Positions 44,792-59,600 of a stretch of DNA of 64,000 nucleotides are shown in pieces. Positions within the stretch are counted from its first letter, which is position 1. Every line of letters starts with the position of its first letter. The notes below the pieces were generated by a model that saw nothing but the letters and a program-made list of their open reading frames with translations, searched no databases and had not been told where the DNA came from. The stretch lies in contig NC_135137.1 of NCBI RefSeq assembly GCF_051014445.1, positions 32,799,501-32,863,500 on the forward strand, given 5' to 3'. A program made the position numbers and the translations under genes. This DNA comes from Colletes latitarsis (Eukaryota; Arthropoda; Insecta; Hymenoptera; Colletidae).

Positions 44792-47700
44792 TCAATTACA
44801 TTAACAGATTGTCAGTTTTATTGACAAATTAAATCAGAACACGGAATTGAAGAAGAGATCAACAGCATATATTAAGTTTCTTACTATACTTTAATAAGTT
44901 CTTTGTTTTAGTTATTTAATGCGTTGCAAGGAAGATTTTCGTTTAACTTATATTTGCACGTGAGGTAATGTTAAAAGTTTTAATGTACAAAATATTAGAA
45001 ACGTAGGGAAGTCAGTTATGCGTATGTTATAATCGATACGTTGAGGTATCGAGAATCGAGAATCTAGGAATAACTTCAATTTTATCGGGAGTCATTTATA
45101 GCCTTTATTATTTCGATTTGGATCATTTTCTTTATTTCTGAACTTAAATATTATATTTTCTTCATATGGCCTGGCACGAGTGTCCAAGATAATTTTAATT
45201 AGGCGTCTTTAATTTTGAAAGACACGTTTAAACATAATATCCCGACGATTTAAGAAATCAGCTCAATTTTAGAATAACAGTAAGCCTTAAATACTACATA
45301 CAGTATATTTATAAAAAAGAATTACAAGTTTGTACGGCCTCTAAAGAACGTTATTCTCTGTATTTTTTTGACAGTCATTGTTCTTAACTGGGTATAAGAA
45401 AAAGTACAGTTCTTTCCGAATATAAGAATCCCATCATAGTAATTTTTAAAACAAGATAATATATAATTAAAAATTTCTTTAATTTTTTGGAATTTAAACG
45501 AACTGTAATGTGTCATTTTAGAATACGATCGTAAATTACGCTACACAGAATAATGGTATTGCAAGTGAATTTATTTAAACTAACATCATCTTTTGTACAA
45601 GTAGTATGATAAAAAAAAAAGACAAAAATAAATTTTACAAAATAAAAAAATAAATTTTTTAGTTCACGGATACGTATAACAGCAAATCGCTACTTACGAT
45701 TATTTTTATAAATTTTGAAAGTTTTGAAAAAAGGTGAACAGTTTGTATTAACCTATTTCTATTGCAATGATATACATTTGCAATTTTATTATTTTAATTT
45801 TTTTAATTTTTTTATACTGTTATTTTTTGCGAACAATTTTCGAACTGAAGATGATTCGAACACTCTAGATTCGAGAAAAAGTGAGAAATGGAGTTTATAT
45901 TTTTAGTCCTTAATTCAAAATGCGATTATTACCATCGAACAAAGTAACTTAGAAACTGTAGTAGAAGTAAATTTTATATTAACACTGCTATTAAAGTTTA
46001 TATAGATTTTATTGCGCGCAGATTTATTTTGATAATTCAACAATTTTTTATTAGATACCATTTTTGCGTTATCGTATATACTCTTTTCCGCTTTGTTTAC
46101 AAGTGCAACTTTAATATTATATGATAAACGATAAACAGTTAAATAACTTACGAGCATTGTACGTTTTATTCTGTCTGAATGACGAATCCTATTTGAAATA
46201 TAAAGTTAAAACAGCCGACGTTTACTTCGTAAAACTTGTCATTTACTGTATAGTATGTTAAACATAATTTCAAAATGAAGGAAAGTATAATCTATCAGAG
46301 TATAGTACCAGACATTACCAGAGATTTGCATGGTTATTTGCGGAATACTTAATTCCCAAAGGGAATTAAACGAATAAAATTAAACTTAAATATGTAAATG
46401 GTACAATTTTTTTATTGTTCTATGTTTGATAGGTATGAAACCCGTGTAAACCAGTGTAACGTTTCAAATATGTATGAGCCAATGTGATTGGGCATGTATT
46501 ATATTAAAGAAAATAAGTTTGAATCGATTGAATGTTTTGATGTACACTTACGAATGAAAGATCAATTAAATAAATTACGATTTTTTGCTATATAATTACA
46601 TAATTGAAGAACGCGTTATTTTTAATACCTTCGTACAGTTTAATAACGGTATCCATTCATTATCATATGGTTTATACATATATGGATAATGTACCCCATT
46701 AAAGACGCCTAATTAAAACATAAATTAATTACACCAGTAAATACTACGTGTAATTAATTTATACATTCTTTACGTAAGTTTTGCTCTGTTAGCAGTAATT
46801 GCATAATCTGAAAGAAAATATATTTTGTTTCATACGAACTCACATGTAATACATATATGTATACGTAATACATTTTTACAGAGACAACAATTCTTACGAA
46901 TAAAGTGTAAATGTTTTTTGTTATTTTCATTTATTTTTATATAGATACACGGTAATATCTTTCGTTATGTAAACAGTAGTTTACTATCTATATTTTTCTG
47001 AGCAATTGCCAGGTACGAAATTAACATAAATGCAATTTACAATTAGGGTATTTTAGGATATCTCAGAAAATATTGCGATTTCCAAAACTTTATTTTATTA
47101 AATCATATGGCAGTGTTTCTTAATCTTTTTTGTTCGTCTATTTCTTTCTATAGACCTCTGTTGTTTATTTATAAGATGTAATATACAATAAACTATTCTA
47201 ATTCGAAATGTATGATAAAATACAGTTGTAGAAAACATATAATAATGTAAAATATAGTAATGTAACAAATATATTGCCATTGATTATCAAGTCTTTTTGA
47301 CAAATTTATGCTATTCAACAAGCTTTTTAATATTTTGTTATTATCTTGTTACAAATAATCGAAGTTCGTCTCTATTTATAATATCAAGATTGAATTATAA
47401 ATAGAGAACAGTGAGTTGACTTGATAAAGTAAATTTCTATTTATAAACACTTTTTATTTGTTAGATAACAAGTGGAAAATGCGACAAAAATAATTGTGCT
47501 TTTTCCCCAGACATGACAAATTTGTCAATTCCATTACTGGTTCAGAAACTTTTGTTTGCATTTATCAATCTAACTTCAATATAAAATAAATCATAATTTT
47601 CATAAGATATACAGTATGTTTGTAATCGAAACGTTTTTGAACTTGCATTTTAGGTTATTATCAGAATAGTTTAAATTTATTTACCTAAAATGCAACGTCG

Positions 47701-49586
47701 AAACATTCGAACTAAAAACATTATTTATTATGACCATCACGATTTATACTTTATTTTATTTTAATAAAACAAACAATTGTAGTTTTTATTCTTTTAATGT
47801 AGTACTGTATATTTATTTATTTGTAGTATTATTATACATGATCTACTTACTTTTGATACCTCACTAGGGAGAGGGGGGAGTATGAGAATAGTTACCTGCT
47901 ATAGTTCAGAATGTAACTCCATTCTTCTTGCTCAAAAAATATACCCTAACTCAAAATAAATTGTAGACGAACGGAATATAGTCAGGACTATAGACTGGCT
48001 AAATTATACTTTATTTGTTTCCAATAATAACATAAGTATCGCAAATTTAATTTTTTCAACTAATTCTAAAAACAAATAAAACAAACAATGAAAATGCTAA
48101 CAAATGGAATATATATTTTTGTAATCAGCACAAAAAGAGCTTTTCAACAATGTATTAATACATATATTTTATTTTGATAGACGGTTTCAAAATAACAGGA
48201 TATATAAAGCGATTAAAATTGCGCAATATTTTCTAGGGCACCCTAATATTACGGAATAATAATCTCTTTACGTAAACAAATTTATTATCATCTATAATCA
48301 GTATCATTCTAAATAAGTTTTATTAAAGTCAACATTAACGGAAGAATTGTTCTCAAAAACATTAACAGTTATTTCTGCTGAAAAGAGCAGAATAATAAAA
48401 GTTTATGCTATATATGTATGTACATTTGGATTCCAAGGATGATAAATAAGTTTCACATTAAGCGGCACTATAGTATTTTTTAAACAAGTGTGCCATTAAA
48501 CATTTTTTTTAATTAAATAATTCTACAGTGCCGTAAATTAAATACATATCACATAAACTCGTATACAGATTGAATGTACAATACTTCCTTATGAATAATT
48601 CAACTTAGCTTTCTTTACAAGTATTAAAGAAGACTTATTAGTTGCACTTTCTGTGATTGTTTGAGAACAATAAATAGGGCTGCCCGAATATTTTTTTTTT
48701 TACAATTCTTATTAATGATATTATTGCAATTTTCGTGTGTTTAAAAAAAAAAACCAGTACTTATTTACAAATAGATTTGTATAAAACACTTCGATTTATG
48801 ATGTACTGCATACAAATTAAAACCATAAATATACGTAATTGGATTCTGTAACTTGTTAAAACTATAATCTTTCAAATGTAAAAAATATACGAGCATATAT
48901 GACGGTGCTTGAGATATTTAAGGTAGGTATAAATATAAGATTTGGCATGAAAGAAATAAAAATTAGAAAATCATCTTAGTAATACATAATAATCTTTACA
49001 TACATATATCCCTTGGCACAGATTTACAACGCCGTAACTATAAACAATCTAATTTGTACAAATTATAATTATTACATATGCACATATTGAACGAAAATTT
49101 ATCGATTCTTTATTAAAAGTATTTGTCAAGAAAAGAACACCGACGAGTTTACTTCACAAGTTCTTCCTCTCAATATGAAAGCGCAATTCAATAACAATAT
49201 AAGATAACTTTGCAATTATCTTACTATAATATTATTTCTATATTTCTGTAATACAATATCAAACAGTGTTTTGTGTTTAATCGTTCTTTTATTTACAAAA
49301 TTTTCTTCAAGGTAATAACCATGCGCTTATGATTAGGTATGACATCTTTAACGTTTCGCATACTACTTTAACAAACTTGATATGTTCTTATATCAGATAA
49401 AGTAGTTCGCGGTATTCTGAAAAAATACTTCAAATATGAGCATAAGACGAGAAGCTAGTAAACTCTAACTTGTACGGAAAGACTGCCGTTTTAATAGTAC
49501 TTAAATGCGCTTCGACCAATGTATAAAATTTGAGCGCTATTGCTGTGAAATCAATACTGTATCTCTGACATTAGACCAAGTGTAAC
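44792..49586. other. intergenic, AT-rich; no gene seen
   Basis: It starts with the 3' UTR of ANKRD54, and the distal part may include the 3' UTR of the convergent sphingosine kinase. The ORFs present are short and unrecognised. Two perfect 13-base inverted repeats are seen: 47370-47382 with 47394-47406 (ctctatttataat) and 47643-47655 with 47693-47705 (ttgcattttaggt). Confidence 0.6.
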
Positions 49587-49591
49587 AATAC

Positions 49592-49974
49592 TGTTGCGTC
49601 GCAAACCCTCGAGCGTCCCGTCGCGACGCAATATAAGATTTAGGGTAGGCCCAAGTGTTCGGGCCAAAGAGAACCCTATCAAGTCAATACCAGAAATTAG
49701 TCATACCTTCAACCAATGAGAGGACATGTCCATTTTATCGATTGCCCACCACTCCCTGCATCATAAGGAGATCATTCAGTTTACTTTGAGCACCGATACG
49801 TACAGAATATTGTAAAAATCCGAACGAGAATATTGTACAAATCCGAACCAGTTTATTGTAAAGGTCCTCGCCGTGGACTAGACCAACACGCTTCACAAAT
49901 AAACTATTTTACAACCAGCAATTTATACTTCATCGTGAGCCAACAATTCTAACGTTGTCGCGACGTACACGACA
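49592..49974. mobile_element. solo LTR with intact target duplication
   Basis: 383 bases starting TGTTGCGTCGC and ending ACACGACA (TGT...ACA), flanked on both sides by the same five bases aatac (49587-49591 and 49975-49979). Inside are a TATA-like tataag (49632-49637) and AATAAA (49898-49903) near the 3' part, as expected for U3 and R. There is no internal retrotransposon sequence next to it. Gypsy-like and BEL-like LTR elements are possible sources; the family is not resolved. Confidence 0.85.
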
Positions 49975-49979
49975 AATAC

Positions 49980-50686
49980 AATCCACTGGTCGATAAAACG
50001 CATTCGAGCTACAAAATCAGAATATTTGTATAAAGTTAAATGTTTCCGAGTTATACATTTTAGTCCTTGCGATGTGCTAATATTGGAAGCGACAACATAT
50101 TAACACTATAAAATTGTTTCAGAAATACAATGCACCAAAAAATGAATAAAAAATTTATTATTAACTTGACAAATTCCAAGGTTTCTTTTTGGTAAATAAC
50201 AGGAAGGAAAATATACAATTCGAGCCTTTGCTATAAGCTTAACAATAGTACTTGCTAACTAGCACGAAGCCTGTGGAATATTTAAAGATAGACTATTGTG
50301 CGTTATACAGGAAACTGTCCAAAACGTACATCTTAGGCTAACGAATGTAATTGAAAATCACTAGTTAACGAGCACTATTGAACAATATTATATAAATATT
50401 AAAACTCTATGAAATAACAATTGAGTTTATACAAACTATGTTACGCTCTCGACTTCGTTAAATAAAAGATACTCGAATACATCGTATGGAATGGTATTTT
50501 TCAAATTTCACAGTCTATAAATATACACCTATCACGATTTTGGACTAAAGTACCAACACCGAATGTACATTAATGTATTAATACAGTATTGTCGCCTGGA
50601 CCATGCTGCTACCATATAATTGAACTTCTAGGATTGTACCATTTGATTCCATTGCTAGTTCTTTACAAAGTTGACTGCCATTTGTA
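49980..50686. other. probable 3' UTR of sphingosine kinase (minus strand)
   Basis: AT-rich, directly downstream of the stop codon of the minus-strand gene. A minus-strand AATAAA (TTTATT on plus) occurs near 50154, a possible 3' end. No other signal. Confidence 0.45.
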
Positions 50687-53600
50687 TCAGGGAGACATTA
50701 CTGATGCTAAAGACGGATATATCTCGGCTTGTAAGGGTCCATAGTCTACTCTTTCTCCATCCACAGTTATGTGACCATTTACGCCTTCCTCCGGTTCTAT
50801 TCGAAATGCCTTTACGGGTATCATGTCGATGCCAGAACGTGTCAGATGTGTACCACTACTTAAACCCAACAGGAACTAACAGGCACAATAAATAATCTTT
50901 AAGATACTGTAATTATGGCTACAACAAATCTCTTTACTTCTAACGTGATCTAGCTAAACCATATAGCGTTATCAGTCATAATATTCATAGTATTATTGAA
51001 ACTAACTCGAACTTTTTACAGTATCTACGCCAATAATGAAATTGTTTACGTCACTACTATTACATATTTTTTTTGGTTTTTAAAGAATTTCGTGGAATAA
51101 TTATACAGGCTGTTCGGTCACCTCTGGAAAAAATTTTAACGAGAGATTCTAGAGGCCAAAATAAGACGAAAATCAAGAATACTAATTTGTTGATGGAGGC
51201 TTTGTTAAAAAGTTAGTAACGTTTAAAGTTCCGCCCGTACCGAATTTTTTTCTAGAAAGTGGGTAGGATTTCGGGGATATGTCTAATGACCAAAAATGAT
51301 TGTAATTGACCCCTGCAGACGAAAATATTTTTTCTAGAACGATTTGAAATTTTTTTTTTGACGCCGAAAAATTGGCACCTACCCCCTGTCGATTTTTCTT
51401 AAAAATTCGTTTTTCATTTTTAATAAATTTGGTTGGCGCTGTACAGAAAAGTTGTTTAATACTTTTTTGTAGGTATCCATGAGTTCTACTTCAGAAAAAA
51501 GTTTCATTGAAATATATTCACTACTGCAGGAGTTATGGCTGTTTGAAAATTGGACAAGTTTTAGGGGGTTTTTCTCACTTTACGGTGTCAAGGAATACCT
51601 TTTTCAATATTGTTAGAATTTCTACATATTCTCCACCAAAATACGCGTAGTTTGCTTTTTTAAACATTAAAATCGTCCAATCCGTTCAGAAGTTATGACG
51701 TTTTAAAGATTCGCATGAAAATTCGGACAGACATTTCTGGCCTGAAATTATTTTCGATAAGGAATTTTTTTCTCGAAAATGGTTAGGATTTCGAAGATAT
51801 GTCTAATGACCAAAAATGATTGTAACTGACCTCTGCAACCTAAAATAATTTTTTCAGACTGATTTAAAATTTAATTTAATTTTTTAATAACTTTTTAACG
51901 AAGCCTCAGTCAAGAAATTGATATTCTTGATTTTCGTCTTATTTTGGCCTCTAGAATCTCCCATTAAAATTTTTCTCAGGGGTGGCCGACCACCCTGTAT
52001 ACATTTAACATCACGTTTTCGTTGATAATAAATTCAAGAGTCGGAAATATTGTTTTTAAATGGGCTATTTACCTGGAGTAAACTGGCTCGAGTGATTCCG
52101 GCTTTAACTATTATGAGCCAAATAAGACCATCCGCCAATTTGGCACGAGGCGCGAAGAAATAATCCTGGCCCAAATGTGACTGATATGCCGCGTGGACCA
52201 TCACAAACTCTCCTGAAATTCAAAATATCAATATTCGTTTCATTCTTTAGATCGGGCAAACATATCAAATTATAGACTAAAATATTATTTCTATTAATGT
52301 ACAATAAATTTTGTAAACTATAATTTTTCAAAGAATTGTTATAAAATGCACTTTCTGTGCGTAATAAATATCATAAAAGTAACTATATATATCTCAAATT
52401 ATATAGTATTCAAATATTGAAAGTGTTATGTATGCTAACTTTTCTTACAGCCTGTATATCATGTTTAAATACAGGTCATGGTAAGCAAAGTTACTTGCAA
52501 TAGTGTTTGTCCTTGTCGTTTGCACGGTTTTTAGCATGAAACAAATATAGCCGTGATATCACATCCACTGTCGTGGACAGATAAACTTAATACATAAGTA
52601 TATACAATGTACTTGTTTAGAAGAGAATCATAATATTAAGAGAAGATAAATATAATACTAGTTAACAAATTTTATGTTAAGTCCAACTCGATATAAGAAT
52701 TAAAGAGGCAACGGGCCCTTGATTTTTCATGTTCCTGTCATGTTGTTCAACCTTCCCACTTTAATACCTGTCGAAATTAACGAATAAGACGAGTTTTCTC
52801 CCACTAGTGACCAATCCCTCTCCCTTCTATTTCCCTGTGATACACCTAACGGTATCTTTTCTCCTGTTTCCCTTCCTTGTTTCTACAGCAGTCTCGTTAG
52901 CATTCGTACCAAGTGATCATCGCGACGTAAGAGTTCTAGTTCCTATGGAGTATTGATCTCGATAAAGACATTCTTTCTATTCGATCACGTATATGCGTGT
53001 GCGTGTGTGTATGTGAGACTTTCTTATCTATCCTGTAGTAAGTAATTCGTTATGTGATTACAACGGCTGTTTCAGTAGCTATTGCCGGTTTTCTCAAATG
53101 TTTACAATTATAATTTTGATTTCATACGTATAGATTATATAACTATGTTTATTTCGAAGATACTTGATAAATAGCCGTTGATTTATTGTACAGATAAATC
53201 GCAAAATAAGAGTACATATGTGTCCTTCGACGAGGTAGCAAAATACAAATTAGCATTTAGGTCAAAATGAGTTCAGACATTTAGTACAATTTATCTGTAT
53301 AGATTCTGATATATTCAATACTAGTCTATACTGATCAAAGTACGGTTTTATAAAATTATTCAGGCCTTTATAATACGTTGTGTGGAAACCGAGATAGTTG
53401 ATATAAGTGTCATTTATGATAAATGTCGTCAAAGTATCAGATAAGCAAGGCATTTGTATGCTTAAAGGTTTCCTGATCGTGCAAGATTTCGCGAGACAAA
53501 CAATGTGCAGTGCTGTTCGTATCGAATCACTTTAGAGCATGCATCGACGCTTAAGGTCAACATTCTGAACACCTGTATTGCAATGCACGTGTCAGTAGTG

Positions 53601-56600
53601 GCCAAACCTTTTTATGGTACGGACCATATATGACCTATTAGATATACGCGAGAGCCACGTCCTCTATCAGAGCAGTATTTTGTACATGTAATTTAAACCA
53701 TTCGAGTTGTGGATTCTTTACTTATTTTGAGTCGTGTAGTGTTTATTATATAATCTGTTTCTTACCCTGAATTTGTGTCCAGGAACTTGATAAATCTGTG
53801 GTCAAAGCAGGCAACCTCGACGACGGACCATACATAATTTGGTTAACGTTGTTTTCTGCATCTGAATCATATATGGATTATTATCTTAAGCACATAAGAA
53901 ATAGTAATAATCTTAACGTTATTTAAAATTTTGTAGTTTTACGCCTTAATCATACTGATCTCACTAGTCTATAGTAATAAATCCAATATTTTTATAAGCA
54001 GAAGCATATTTGAACGCGCATGTAGTGTAAGACGCGAATTTACCAATGAAAGTATATTTAGCAAAATAAATTTTGGCGTTTAATGGATAATATTATGCTC
54101 TAGTTTCGCTATCCCGATGAATTGAAACCAAGGTCAACAATAGCGTGTCGGTAATTACTACTTATTAGTCATACACGGGAGTTATGTAAACAATGCTTTT
54201 AAAACAGATAAGTCATAACGCCAGATACGTTTGTTTGCAACGTTGAATTGAATCTATGAAAAGAACTGAATCAGTTCATCGAGATAAGAAATTTTTACTA
54301 CGTAAGCTAGAAACTTACCAACTTCCCCGTTATCGGGCTCGTCGACGCTATGGTAACTAGAAATTGAACCCGTACTATAGTAAGTCGACCTCGCGGAGGT
54401 CGCTGAATAAAAGCTATCTAGCCTGTGTCTTCTCTCCGTTTCTGTTTCTAGAGTAATACTTTCACTTATGATTTCGCTATCTTCACAGCCATCGAAAGAT
54501 GCATCCAAAATGGCAGCGTCCCCGTCGAGTGCGTCGTGGAAACTTTTCGATTCGCTAATCTTGCTACATCTAAACAGAAAATATAACTATAATTACACGT
54601 CTTTCCATAGCGCTTGTTTTCAAATAACCTGTAATTATAAGCGTTTTATCTACGTTCCAATAACAAAATTTTTGTATCTAGTGATTTTTTTTTGTTTAAA
54701 TACGCGTTGCTATTAAACGTTGGACGAAGGTGTTATGTAAACATAGATCTATAAATACATTATTAAATAGGTAAAAAAATATGAAATGTGTAAAGCCTGT
54801 ATAAACGTAGATGGCCTTCCATTGAATGTAGATTTAGATAAGTCTCATTTGCTAAAGTATATACGTTATCTTCATGCGTTTAGCTTCGCTTACTATTACT
54901 TCACGTTTCTCATTAAATATTATTTATAGCTATAATATAACTTTTGCTCGTTTAAGATGGAAACGATAGATGACCATCGCTTTTGTACAGTCTTTACGCA
55001 TACAACAATTAACAAAAAATACATTATAGCTATAGTGAAGTGCAGACAATTTCGAGCAATTGCATTTCTAGATTTGCTTCGGATAGGGAAGACTAAAATG
55101 AATTTTGAATTGTATAGAATTAATGTAGATTCTCTCTTTTCACAGGATGACTAAAAATATAATTGTTGGAAACTCTTGCACGACACGGTACTCGGAGTAA
55201 CGCAGAATTTACCGGTCCAAGTCGTCCCCGTAGCTCCTGGAGTGCGATATTTGTGTCTCCTTGGTGTATTCGTTATAGGTCTTGCCATTGCCTAAATTTT
55301 CAACGGACGGTACTCTATCGCAGGGCAAATACGACACTTTGCCTTTGTATGTTCTTAACCCTATGAGACGCGCGACGCTCCATACGGTGAACCTTTGGCC
55401 ACCGATGGCACGCAAACGTTCGCTTTCAATATCAATGTCAGCGAGTAATCCCCAGCCAACAGACAGAAACGAAAATAGAATTTGGTTCCTGGTCTCAACG
55501 CGCACCAAGTCCATTTGCGCTTTCTTGGACTTCACCACGGACAGGGCGCTGACCAAAAGAGGGTTGTAATCGTACGGCTCCCTGAAACAACAATTCGTTG
55601 GTCTCTATAATACTTAAATACCTTCTAAATATTATAAAAATTAGAAAGAAAATTTGCGGGACCATTTCATCCTCAAAGAACAATTTTTAAATTTTGGAGG
55701 CCATCGCGAACCTATTTTAATTATTTCGATACAGAAAGTATCACTCTTCGAATTTGCTTTGAACTTTATTTTTCAAAAGATGATGTTGCGTGATACAAAC
55801 AATTAATTTTTAGATGGAATTTTAAGTTTTCGAGATAGAATTTCATACTTTTTACAGACAGACAAGATAAGTTAGATGTTGACACGTATATTCAAGATCG
55901 CTTCGTTATAAAATTTGCGATCTCGTCTGGTCGATTCCCATTGGAGTTCATTACGCGCTGCAGCCTGATGTAGGTTAGCTATTTCTTAATTAATTAACGA
56001 TCAGAAGGCATAGTTTTTATCGCACTACGTCTCCAGAATTTTAATTCTAGGAGTACGATCGTGTTAATCGTTTGTAATTAGTCCCTGCTCTTATTTTGAA
56101 GTTTCAAACCTAGAATCAATTACGTACTTTAAGACACTTTTAAATAGACTTATAGATTAGTACTGTTTATATTTTAATGTTACCAAGAATAATAGTTTCG
56201 GTAATTTTAGTGGAACTTTAAAGCAGTATCTGTCTTCGTTCTTACTAGAATTCATTTCGACAGTAACACGATGAGAGATTGAACGTTACAACAAGAATCA
56301 AGGAAACAAGTTACAGTATGATGTAATGTTATATAAAGAAGAAACAAATTATAGTCGATTGATGTGTGAACAATTAAAATTCCACGAACCGTTTCTAGTT
56401 ATAACGATCAATTTATATAAATTCGAGATCAAGTGGCTGTACCGTAAAGTTTCTAGTTAACTTCTCTTTATTTTTTAAATCACCAAGAATTTACAAAGAG
56501 AAATAAAGCTTGAATTTATCGAATCTCTCGACATAAAAAAAGTGTTCTTATATACAAATTTTGTCCACCGTATAATCTTTATACTCGAATCTATCATGCA

Positions 56601-59600
56601 TATTTTTATTGCTCGAAGTTTGAATAGCAAACGTTGGAATACTTTCGTGGCGCACGGTCGGGATTAACGACCGTTCGAGTATTATCGTTTTCAAAGTCAT
56701 CAAACAGGGGCATGTACCCTCGTTAGCAGGTAGCTGATCACCGATCGCGAAATGAACGGGCAACACGCATTCCACAAACTAGTAGTACACCAAACGCTAG
56801 CGAGGACGGATCGGTCGTGTTAAAGTTCAAAGACGCCAGAATTTGGCAAAACGTGATACTACATTTGCCACGATAAAATTACGTGCAACCATATTCCATT
56901 ACACACAATAATTAGATAGTATTATGGCAAATATAGTCCAATCACATTTTGCTCAGTTCTGAAAAAAAGTATACACGAAAAACTCGTGCTACGTAGTGTT
57001 GTGTTGTCAGTGTTGTGCGTTGCAATAAAATAATGAGTGGATCGACTGGTCAAGTTTAAACTGGTGTTACAATTCGTAAAATTTGTTACGGAGTTTAGCA
57101 TTTTGAGAAAACAGCTCTTGAGGATCAAAATGCTGCATCTCCTTCGGGGGTTACGCTGACATATATTTATTCCTCGAGGCAGGTATTTGCATTCCCAAAC
57201 CTCCGATGTTATCCAAACACTGTGTCATCCTACGTCCCTGTATCATCGAACCTGTACCACGCTTCGAAACACAATTTCCTAAATCCTACCCCATTTTATC
57301 GCCCTCGATCCGGCTAGAAAATTCTTTACAAATAGAAACAATTTCTACGGAAGAGAAATATTCAATCTCTAAATCTTTATTTGTCTTTTGATACTCACTG
57401 AACGGAGCAAATAGTATAACACAAAATCACACGAAAATTTAGAAAATAATGAAATTTTTTAAATGCATAGAGCATATGTTAATTCATCTTTCCTTTTCAC
57501 ATTCGTTTTGTCTACTTATGTGTATTCTATTTACGCGAGATACATAGTGTGTACAAATTGAGTGCATACGTACTTGATTTTAATGCCTTTCTAGAGATTA
57601 TAGATAATTAAGCTTAGGATTGTTTTGCTACGTTCAATCTCGTAATAAACTTGTTTGATATGATAAATTATACTCGAAATCAAGATGCACCCATGTAACG
57701 TTCCAAACAATATTGAAAGGATAATTGTTTTTGTTATCTATCTAAATTTAATACACTCGTATTTGCAAGATTAGATATGCTGTAATGACTTACGATAATA
57801 AAAATGGCAACTTGTACTTATATTGTACAACATATTAATGGCATAATTATTTATTTATTACCTACTCGTTGAGAAATACAATTTTATTCTATAATTTAAC
57901 TTCAACTTCCGTTAAACGAGGAACGGATATAGGGTTGTTTATCTTTCATTCATTGTTTGCTATATCCATTTAAATAAGAATTATAGCTGTCCAAATTTTA
58001 TGACGTACAGATCATTAGAAGTCAAATAATGGTACTAAAAATGAAAGTAATATTTGTTCGCAGTTTGAAAATTTAAGCCTTGAACAAAAAGCTAACATCA
58101 AGTTTTGTCTTAAAAATACACACGTATTGTGATAATTTATTATCTTGTACACAAGCCTATGACTCGTACGAACAATTTAAGGTTGGTCAGAATCATCGAG
58201 AATTGTCAGGTTGAATCAAATCATTTATCAGCACTAATAATAATGAATAAATAAATATACTTCGATAAGTAAAATTGTGCAGTGACCAATGTTGGAGTAA
58301 ATACTGTTACATAATTTCGTGAAATAAAATGCAACATCGATGTACGTTTTATAGCCTCAAGAAACTATCGGGATAAAAACTATACTCTTTTCGGGGTGGT
58401 TATGTATATTTTATGGAGCTGCTATTTTTATTGCGAAACTTTTTAAAACAGCGAAATTTTTCGTGACTTTACGAGATAAACGGAAGGCAGCCAACAAGCG
58501 GAAAATACATATGATTATTTGAATGTACATGAGTAATGGATGCTTGTGAATACGGTTACGAACGCGGAAGTTTCACAGCAATTTGAAGCCGACTAATCGA
58601 AAACATCTTAACTCGCAGAAAACGATAATCTCGGTTCGATATGTTACGACGAACAGTCTGAATGAGTAATCAAAATTTTTCGCGATCTATTTCGATGATC
58701 GAAAACTTTTATTTATAATTTATTATACTTCTAAAACGTTGATTGTTGTTCCAATGTCCGTCATAGCTGCAGAATTACTCCCTAAAGTTTCTGATATCTA
58801 TTTGTAAACGCCCTGTATAAAAGATCGTATATATTTTGCAGAAACAACGCGTAAATGTGATTGTTGTTTGAAATAATTGCATAATGCCGTCGAAGTGCAT
58901 GGAAATGTACAAGTGTTTTTAGCGTTGTTCGACGCTTTGATTTTTACAGCGCGTACCCATGCTCATGTGCGTGCTTGTTACGCCTTCATCGACAAATTAA
59001 TGGTGATGAGGAATATTAGGAGTGGATAGGAGATGGAATTATGAGCCTTCCTGTTGTCTCCTACCGCTATATTTACACAAACGTACATACGTAATCACGA
59101 ATAATTTAACTCGCGTCGATATCGAAGATTTGCAAAGTACGTATAAAAAATAATAGAAGAAAAATATTCATATTTACGAATAAATGTAAAGTAAATTAAT
59201 ATATTTCATACATGCTTGACTTAATATCATCTATTACATTCTGTATATTGTAGTTTTGAGTCGTAACGATGCAAGTTCCATCGTAAAAAAATAAATAGTT
59301 TCAATAGTTTCGAAATTCCTTAAAAATACGAACGAATTTATATTGAAGAAATAAAAGTGACAAAGCCCCGAGTAAATTTGTCTAATGGTCGAGTAATGTA
59401 ATTCTTTACGTGAATAGTTTTACTAGAAACGGTTGAAGTATTCGAGCAGTCCAGGTGGAAATAATATACTAACGATTTCAGATAAAAAGAGTTAAAGAAA
59501 TGGAACGGACAATCAAGTTACTCGAAATATTAACTCGAACGATCGAGAGTGCTCGGCGTCGATGTCGATAAAGCGAGCTTGGCTTGGCTCGAATTTCGAC

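Noticed and set aside
50671..50895. Plus-strand 74-codon frame
   Set aside because: It is antisense to the last sphingosine kinase exon.
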